DNA of 64,000 bases from Diphasiastrum complanatum. Lineage: Eukaryota > Streptophyta > Lycopodiopsida > Lycopodiales > Lycopodiaceae. Below are positions 13,104 through 64,000 of this stretch, one piece after another; the stretch's first letter is position 1, and every line of letters starts with the position of its first letter. Under the pieces are notes generated by a model that was given only the letters and a program-made list of their open reading frames with translations, searched no databases and was not told where the DNA came from. The stretch lies in contig CM055097.1 in assembly GCA_029204225.1 (NCBI GenBank), positions 39,425,106 through 39,489,105 of the forward strand. The letters are read 5' to 3'. A program made the translations under genes and the position numbers.

Positions 13104-14472
13104 CTTCCATAAATTCAAATCACAGTAGAGTTAAAGTCATTGAAATTTAGTAGGACAATGCTCTTAGAAACATCTAGCATATGTTTTATAAAGTTTGTAA
13201 ATTTGTTTTGTCATGATCTACTGTGTAATTGCATTCCGTGGTATATTTTTTTGAAAGATGTGGGAGAATACCTAGTGAAGAGAAAAAAACTCTATAATAT
13301 TGAACTTTTAAAGACTGAAGAGGATAAACCCATGGGAAACCTTGCTTGGATGATAGGATAATTCTCTAAAAGGGTTTTTTGGGAGCTATACACACTCGAA
13401 CTTTAAAAAAATTTCAAACAAAAAGTTTGAAAAGTGTTGACTAGTGAAGAGTAATTTGAAATGCAAAGTTTTTTTCAAATTGAAGAAATCGTTCAAAAAG
13501 TTTATTTCTTATGTTGAGCATAACAAGAAAGACTTTTGAAAGTTTTTTTGTTATGCTGAGCATAACAAAGAACTTTTAGGGTTTTCTCTCTCATTCAAAA
13601 CATGTATCCGCTACTGATTTTTTAGAGCCGCTGCTAATTTCTCAAAGCCGTTGTTGATTTTTCTCTGAAATAGAACAATCCAGGACATCTTTTCCAATTG
13701 TTATAGCAATATGACGACCTCTACTATGTTCCGAAGGACTGGCCTAGCTGTAAAACGATGGTTGAAAACATTTGACTGAATTAGTTATGAAAGTCGTTTG
13801 CACTTTCTTATACAAGGTCAAAGCGTAATCTGGATTCTGGCTGATCAATGATATTGAGGTTACTGAGAAGGTGGCTAAATAATCCAATAGCAAAAGTATC
13901 CGGATGATGTTCAAGACACCATTCTCACCGCACTCAAGATATGGCGGAGGTGCAAGCGATCAAGATAGAGATGTAGTCGGAGAGTCGCAAAACATCAATC
14001 ATCACCAGAAGAAAATCAGAGACAATAGAACTCAACGGAGAGCTGAAAGTTGACGATTTTCAGACACCTGAATAGTACAGTAAGATTGGCACTTCTTGAG
14101 AAGGCAACAAGCCGATTGGGTATTCTAGCATTTATTTGGACAACGATAGTGCTCCTGGCAGGATTTGTAAGTACATTGAGCTCATATACTTCCGATTGAT
14201 CTCAGTGCTTCTGCTCACTGAAGAAACTCGCATCTTCAGTAGACGACAAGAAATTGAGTGACAACATGCTAGACTAAGAACTTATTCTCTTCTTACAAGC
14301 ATACAGAAAGCCAGTTCCATCGTATATTAGAAGAGGTCAAGTTTTTACTTAAAAGTGTGGATGTTGTGAGATCTTCTTTTGCAACTTGGATTCTCAAGCG
14401 TGCAAGCACGTCCTCTGATGCAGGTAGTTTACATTCAACAAAATAACAAGTACACCATATTGCAAAATGTAC
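13104..14472. other. Intergenic; two further palindromes, no gene
   Basis: Near-perfect palindromes TTATGTTGAGCATAACAAG and TTGTTATGCTGAGCATAACA lie at 13511-13530 and 13549-13569, related to the foldback element. The rest contains no recognisable coding sequence; a 73-codon open frame at 13140 has no known domain. Confidence 0.5.
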
Positions 14473-15775
<1,303 letters not shown>

Positions 15776-16689
15776 TCTATCATTGTTGGGGATCTAGTGT
15801 TAATGGATGTAGTGTTAATTGCTAGTGTTAATGGATCTTAGTATTAGATATGAATCATATGCATTTATTGGATTATGAGCTATGTTATCGCTCTCATGGG
15901 AACGAATCTCCGCATAATAACTAGTTAATCCTCTTCATCTCCTTGTTGCTTGTGTGCTTGGATCTAGGGTCGAGGGTGGATAGGAAATACCTATTACACT
16001 CATGATATGGTAACTAAATCAATAGCATGCACGTGCATCTGAAGTGGCATACCGCTACCCCAACGAGAGCAATTCTTGTACCAAGCTCGACCGTTCTCCA
16101 GAAGCGTCTAAGGTATGTGCTCTTTACATTGTTGAGGGTAATTCCTGTAAATAAGTCAAATTAACCAATAAATAGAAAATAAGTTGCGAGGGACGTGACA
16201 TCCTGTGCACGTAACCTCATAGCCCAATGAGCACTTATAAAATATCGTATTTTAAATAGACTAAACTTGCCATGTAAATAAAATAATATAAAAAGGCCCA
16301 AGTCTAAGTTGATTAAGTTTTGTTTAAGTTCAAATTAGAAGTCAAAGTCAAAATGGTGGTAGGTGGGGTGTGCTTCCTTGTGCACCTTAGATTGAAATGT
16401 GTTTCTTTTAAAGGGTTAGGATTTCAATCTTCCTTTCTTGAAGTATCCAATAGAAACAAAGGGGAAAAGGCCTCCCCAAGAATAAAAAGGCATTTCTTGT
16501 ACCTCATTTTACATGCTTAATAGAGAGGAGGAGATTCTACCATTTTGGTGAATCAAGCATCCCGTCTTTATGCTAATGTCTTTTGTGAAGTGCTTTTCAT
16601 TTCTTAAGCTTTTGCAATATTCTTAGTTTGGTGTTATTAGTGCTTTTCCATTATATTAGAACAAAAGTGCATGAGCTAACCTCCCTCAC

Positions 16690-16692
<3 letters not shown>

Positions 16693-16776
<84 letters not shown>
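16693..16776. repeat. (CT)n microsatellite
   Basis: Forty-two CT units with no LINE sequence recognised at either edge. Confidence 0.97.
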
Positions 16777-16778
<2 letters not shown>

Positions 16779-18142
16779 TTTTATGATGACAATGTGAGGT
16801 TAGAGCTAGCTTGGGGGTTAGTGTTAGCTTTTAGTGTTAAAAAAACAACAACTAGAATAAGTTACTAACCATAGTTGGAGTCCTATCCTAGTGGAACTAA
16901 CCCTTTTGATAGGCGGAGGGTGGCTCACACTATACTATGACCCTACAAACACACGGGCCCTGGGGGGTGAGCACCCGAACTCCTAGCAAACAAGGTGAGT
17001 CGGCCTCCCGAGCACTGTGAGAAAAAGTAATGGAGAACTCAATACAAGCAATGTATTATCAAAGTGAACTCAAGTCTTACGTCCTAGAACCCACTCATGC
17101 TATGAATCATCACTTTTCACTTGGTAATTGTTGGCCACATATGGTACATGCCCAATGCACGAGACATAATTTGGAGGGCTCGTACAACCTATAAATAATG
17201 TAATATAAAGTCAGACGCCAATGGTGCACTTCTATTGCGCAAAGCGTAAAATATTGTAAATACGCCTCGAAGCATGAAATAAAGTAAATAGATAGTTTTG
17301 GTTAAAAGTGCCTTGAAGCACAATTGAAAATGTGTAATGGAGGGAAATACATTGTAGAGTCAAGTTACTTGCCAAAATAAAGAAAAGCAAGTTAGCTTAG
17401 ACTATTAAGTTTAAAAATGAGCCAATGGAAAATTGCTACCTCAACTTGGACCCAACTATATAAGGGCCAAATCCTTTGTATTTCATGTTCTCACATTTCA
17501 TTTGTTCTAGATTAAGTTGGTTTCCCTTGCATTTTCTAGGATTTGTGGATAGTTTCCATCCTCCGAAAGAGGGTAACATGGAGGCAGCCTGACAAACTAT
17601 CGCTTCCTCGTAGAGACATAGTTCACACACATTCCGTGTTGGATCAAATCCCTACCTTGCTATACTACAATGGAATTGGTCCTTTCTTTTCTTGCCCATT
17701 GTAGTCTAGCAAAGATGACATTTATAGGACAGGTGGCAAAAATAAGGGTAACATAAAATTTTGGCTCCATCGTTAGGGAATAGAACGACGAGTAGGAAAA
17801 CATGTCACTTTTGATGATTTTTATTGTTTCTGCCACTATTTTCTGTTTTTAATCTTCTTAACAGGTGTCGTCTATTTGTGTGTGCCTTGCTTTTTGTTCA
17901 TACTTGGTCAAAATCTTGTTCATTCGCCAACCCCATTTCAAACTTGAGAACAACAGTCGAGGAGTGGATAAACCTTCCCAGGGTAGATATTAGCTTTTGT
18001 TTCTCATTTTAATTGTTTCGTCTAGTGATCAAGACTTAGGTTTATCCTAATTAGAGAAGTTCAATCAGTGACATTGCGGGGGCTTCGTAGTGACTGAACT
18101 CTTTTAATTTAGGGTTAACTTGAGACCTTGATTTAGCACCTA

Positions 18143-18378
18143 TTCTAATGTGACTAAAATAGACAAAACTAGACCATTGACCATGTGGGGCCTAGGTGGT
18201 AGTCTACTTTTCTCTTTTTAGTTTCTTAGAATACGACATTATTGTTTCGTCCAACACATGTTCTAGTGTGACTGAAATAGATAAATTTAGACCATTTATT
18301 GACCATGTGGGGGCTAGGCGGTGGTCTAGCTTTCTCTTTTCAGATTTCCTAGGATATGACACTGTTTTGTACCCGTTG
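18143..18378 (+). repeat. Imperfect 118-bp tandem duplication
   Basis: Both copies contain TCTARTGTGACTRAAATAGA, then GACCATGTGGGGSCTAGG and a CTTTCTCTTTT stretch. They differ by scattered substitutions and a 4-bp insertion. Non-coding. Confidence 0.8.
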
Positions 18379-20639
18379 TTGCTTGTTTCTGTAGGATAGT
18401 GATTGCAGTACACCCAACATCCCTTTTTGATAGTGTCGAACCAATAGAAAAGTTTCAACCTTGGGGGAGATCATCCTCTAAACGAGATTTGATTGATTTA
18501 GATCAGTTGATGAAAGCCCAATATAGTATCTACTCCTTCCTCAGGTTTGGGTCTATACTTTCGATCACTGTTATACCCTTTAACTCCATTATTGCCTAGT
18601 ACTAGTTCTTCCTATCAAAGATAATCACATCATTAGAGCGAGTAGATCTTTGATCAAGCTTTGATGATAGAAAAATTCTTGATCAGATCACCTTTTCTTT
18701 GACAACCAAAATTCCTAAAATGATAATAGACTTGGAAAATACAAAAACAAACTATCATTTTAGGGCAATTTTTGGCAAGTGGCCAAATGACAAATTTGTT
18801 GATATAAATAGTTGTACCAGCATGGATAATGTATTCAAGAGTTCTTTCTTCATTTGGAGAACATTCTTCAATGCTATTGTATTCTTCTAACTCTTCTTCT
18901 CTTGATGTCTTGACTTCTAATGTGTAGGCTGCTAATTTTCTTGTTGTTCTTGATTTCACACGTGTGAAGGTTGATGTACTACTACTGTTGTACGGATAGG
19001 TGCAGTACTATATTGGATCATAGTGATTTTCCTATTCTAGCATGTTAGATACATGTTTTCTAGCCTATTGATGAAACTAGATGTGCAACCAAATTTGCCT
19101 CTAAATCTCATTGATCCATTAAGCATGTTTTCGATCTGATTCTTTCACACATATACCACAATACCTAGAATTTGCAATTCAATGTATAACAGTATACAAA
19201 CTGAATCCAACCTGACATACTTGTATAAAACTTTGAAGTCAATATTTGATTGCAACTATCGTGAAGCTTGCATGTTGCTCAACTTAGATGATTGATTAAA
19301 ATGATTCATGAGAACAAAAACAAACTTCTAACAGGGGGTCAGAACCACACAATAGCTAACTAGCTGATTCATGTCATTTACAAGCTTGGAAATTTCATTA
19401 CAAAAGATGACAAGATTCTTAGATCTTGTTGCAAATAAAAAGCACCGCAAAACTTATGGGGTGTTGGTTGCAAACAAATACCAACTTGCCAAATGAAGCT
19501 AGTCATGACAATCAATCCTCCATCTCAAATAGAAGAAAGACATGTTCTATCGTTTTTTTGCCTTGAATGAGAAGCTTGACCCATAGAAGATATTGGAAGA
19601 ATCACACACATCTACACAACCAAAAGCTACATTGTATGTATGCATATTTTGAAAAGCAACGATTCTTCATAAATTTCTCAAACCTTTTGCAAACATTGTC
19701 TAAGAAAAGATGAACCTTTCACAACCACATGATTGTCAATACATATAGATCATGAAACTCAAGGCACAGGCTATGAGACCAAGGATTGCTAACAGAAGTT
19801 GACTAACCATACCTTCAAAAAGTTGGAAAAAACCACAACTTCCAATGCAAACTGTTGCTTCCAAATACTGGCCACAATTGAGAATGAAACCATAACAAAA
19901 CAAAAACATGCCAAACAGTATGCTACACTGACCTTCATACTCACAACCAACATGCAAAGCCCAAACAATAGAAATGCGAATTCCATGCATGCATGGTAAA
20001 TATCCTCTTTCAGTCCACCTAATGCTCCATGTTCGCAAAGCATGGTATGTAGTATGCAGAGCGCAAAAGCAATGGCATGGCCTTTGTCCAAACAACAAAA
20101 GCATTTGCTATTTTGCCTCCAAAGAAACTAGGAACCCAAATGCGTTGCCCAACAAGCGCCCTCTTGGGCTAACCATCCTCTCAGAAACATGCACATTGTG
20201 CAAACAATTTCCTCTCTCAAGGAAAGGAGGATTCTAGAAGATGCATGCAACACATCTCGTCTCTGAAAAAAGCGAGGAAAGGAGAGCAGATGGACATCTG
20301 TCCAATCAAAGCCTTAAATGCGAAGAGAGTTTTGTTTTGGAGGAAAATGCATTTTGTCCCACCTAGGGCCTAGAGCGGACACGTTAGTGATATTGAAAAT
20401 GTTGCAGTAATCCTTGCCATACATGGCACGACAAAAAATTATGCTTTTATCTAATTATTTATGATATGAATGTTTATCTATAATGAATGAAGGAGTCTAC
20501 CGTGTCAAAGCCGGAACGTGGGAGGAAACCACCAACACACTAATAGAGGTGAGCTCTCAAAGATCTAAGTGTGGGAAGTTATGATGAGCGCTAATAGAGG
20601 ATATGATGGTGGAAATGGTGCTATCACTTAACCCTCACC

Positions 20640-20900
20640 CTTAGATGGTTTGTGACTTTGAGTGACTTTTTACTCAGCATGCTAAATTCCCTCATTTAAA
20701 AAGAGTGATGCATCTGCCCAATAAACTTTGCCACGTGGGCAGTTGTGATCAATGGGGTGAGTTGTATTGTTTCAAGCGAAGATTTTGTTCTCTCGTCTTT
20801 CGCTCTTCTTCTTTTTTGGAGAGAGAGAGAGAGAGAGAGAAGAGAGAGAGAGCGAGCGAGCGAGAGAGGAACGATCGTTTGATCATCAGATATTGCAGGA
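20640..20900 (+). promoter_or_regulatory. NSF upstream region / 5' UTR with G-box and GA tract
   Basis: A perfect G-box palindrome CCACGTGG lies at 20731-20738, about 165 bp before the chosen ATG; bZIP/bHLH factors bind this core (family knowledge). A purine GA tract with a GAGC variation (about 20820-20868) sits right upstream of the ATG, typical of plant 5' UTRs and GAGA-type promoters. No clear TATA box was found and the transcription start is not visible. Confidence 0.5.
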
Positions 20901-63126
<42,226 letters not shown>

Positions 63127-64000
63127 GTAATGCTTATGCTTGTTATTTTGAAGTAGTTGGCTTAAAGCCTTGTGTTAGCTTTTGGCCTTCATAAAGAATT
63201 ATTCTTATGAGAACATTTTCTATAGCATGGGACCATGTCATCCTATTTTACATATTGGCCATGGCTCATATACGATGCATTCATTCACTTTGTATCTTGT
63301 GAGTATTGGTCTCTATATCATGCCTTTTCCACAAACTGATTATACGAATTTCAGGATCTAAGGACACTTTCACCTTCCGTGTTGTCGTGAATTTGGCAAA
63401 CCTACAAAGAACTGTAGGGTTTCTAAGGCTACTTTAAAATAATCTTTTCCCAAAGAAAGGTCCTAGTTTTTTTTCACATAGTGCATTACATCTCGAGGGA
63501 TAAGACTTATATCAACATGTCAATTAGTGGTCAAGCTTTTTAGTAGGAGAAATAGATATTTTAGCGAATCTTTGTTCAATCAAGAGATTGACTTCTTTTT
63601 TCTACATTTGATTTATTATCAGTAAACTATCTAAGCTTCTAAGTTGCATTGGAACGCATGTCAAACCCCCACGAGTACATAATGCATTGTGGGGAACGCC
63701 TAAGACGTTTCTCATAAATTTTTGACAAGTTTCCTTTTATTGGACATGTAGTATTTTATTTGTAGGGTCCATAAGATTGAGAAGTCCATTATATATATAT
63801 ATATATATATATCATAGGTCCCGTGGTACTGGGTACCGCGGATCCCGGTACCGCGGGACCATACTGGTACTGCGGTACCACAATATAATAATATTTTTAT
63901 TATTTAATATTTTGAAAGTTTTTTTTGACCTAAACCTACCCGCCCCCCTCGCATTTCCTCTGAAATTTTTTTGCGCCCTCCGCCCTGCCATCGCTGTTGT
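63127..64000 (+). other. Start of NSF intron 9, with (TA)n and a GC-rich palindrome cluster
   Basis: (TA)n at about 63789-63812. Immediately after it, 63818-63882 holds repeated GGTACCGCGG and its near-copies, plus the inverted pair GGTCCCG/CGGGACC. No NSF exon 10 was found. Confidence 0.7.

Noticed and set aside
19736-20104. Possible membrane-protein gene on the minus strand
   Set aside because: Two overlapping frames both look hydrophobic, no family was recognised, no supporting splice sites or second exon were found, and it may be an old pseudogene. It is noted only within the intergenic entry.

Overview
The window looks like nuclear DNA of a land plant with a large, transposon-rich genome. 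The reasons are the plant-type NSF gene (spliceosomal introns, one of them GC-AG), the plant-style Ty1/copia and Ty3/gypsy elements primed by initiator tRNA-Met, and many long (GA/CT)n tracts. Two introns of 20.3 and 17.7 kb, built almost entirely from nested retroelements, fit the intron gigantism of ferns, lycophytes and gymnosperms better than a compact angiosperm. The species cannot be fixed from the sequence.

Layout. (1) 1-15773 is intergenic repeat. Arms of about 1.1 kb in inverted orientation (900-2047 and 14473-15562) share (CT)n outer edges and CACTAC-type ends with a recurring CCAGYGATGGAT-like motif. Between them lie a small LTR of element X split by a decayed copia element (Copia-1, 3730-9627), an AT-rich stretch, and a 310-bp foldback element full of small palindromes (12791-13103). 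(2) 15774-20640 shows no convincing gene. (3) 20640-63126 and beyond is the 5' half of NSF, the AAA+ SNARE-disassembly ATPase, on the + strand. Nine coding exons total 1,080 nt (360 codons) over 42.2 kb, in continuous phase, ending just after the D1 Walker B motif. The rest lies right of the window.

Intron 2 (22794-43092) holds a chain of minus-strand LINE copies (named A, B, C, D, F here) separated by long (GA)n tracts that are the (CT)n tails of the neighbouring LINE. It also holds a young gypsy element (33121-39248, TSD GAGCC) and a G-run minisatellite. Intron 8 (45407-63070) is built on one old LINE (E/H). That LINE was later split by gypsy-2 (46170-51374), a 1.6-kb non-autonomous LTR element (51705-53302, TSD TAGTA), and a block containing copia-2 (54917-59061). 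LINE G sits upstream in another (GA)n junction.

The two most interesting signals are both in the LINEs. They are chained head to tail through (CT)n tails, as expected if insertion is primed at CT/GA microsatellites. Four copies also keep a C-terminal QxxITxFF peptide, which matches the canonical PCNA-interacting (PIP) box. All element copies seen carry stops, frameshifts or deletions; NSF is the only intact-looking host gene.
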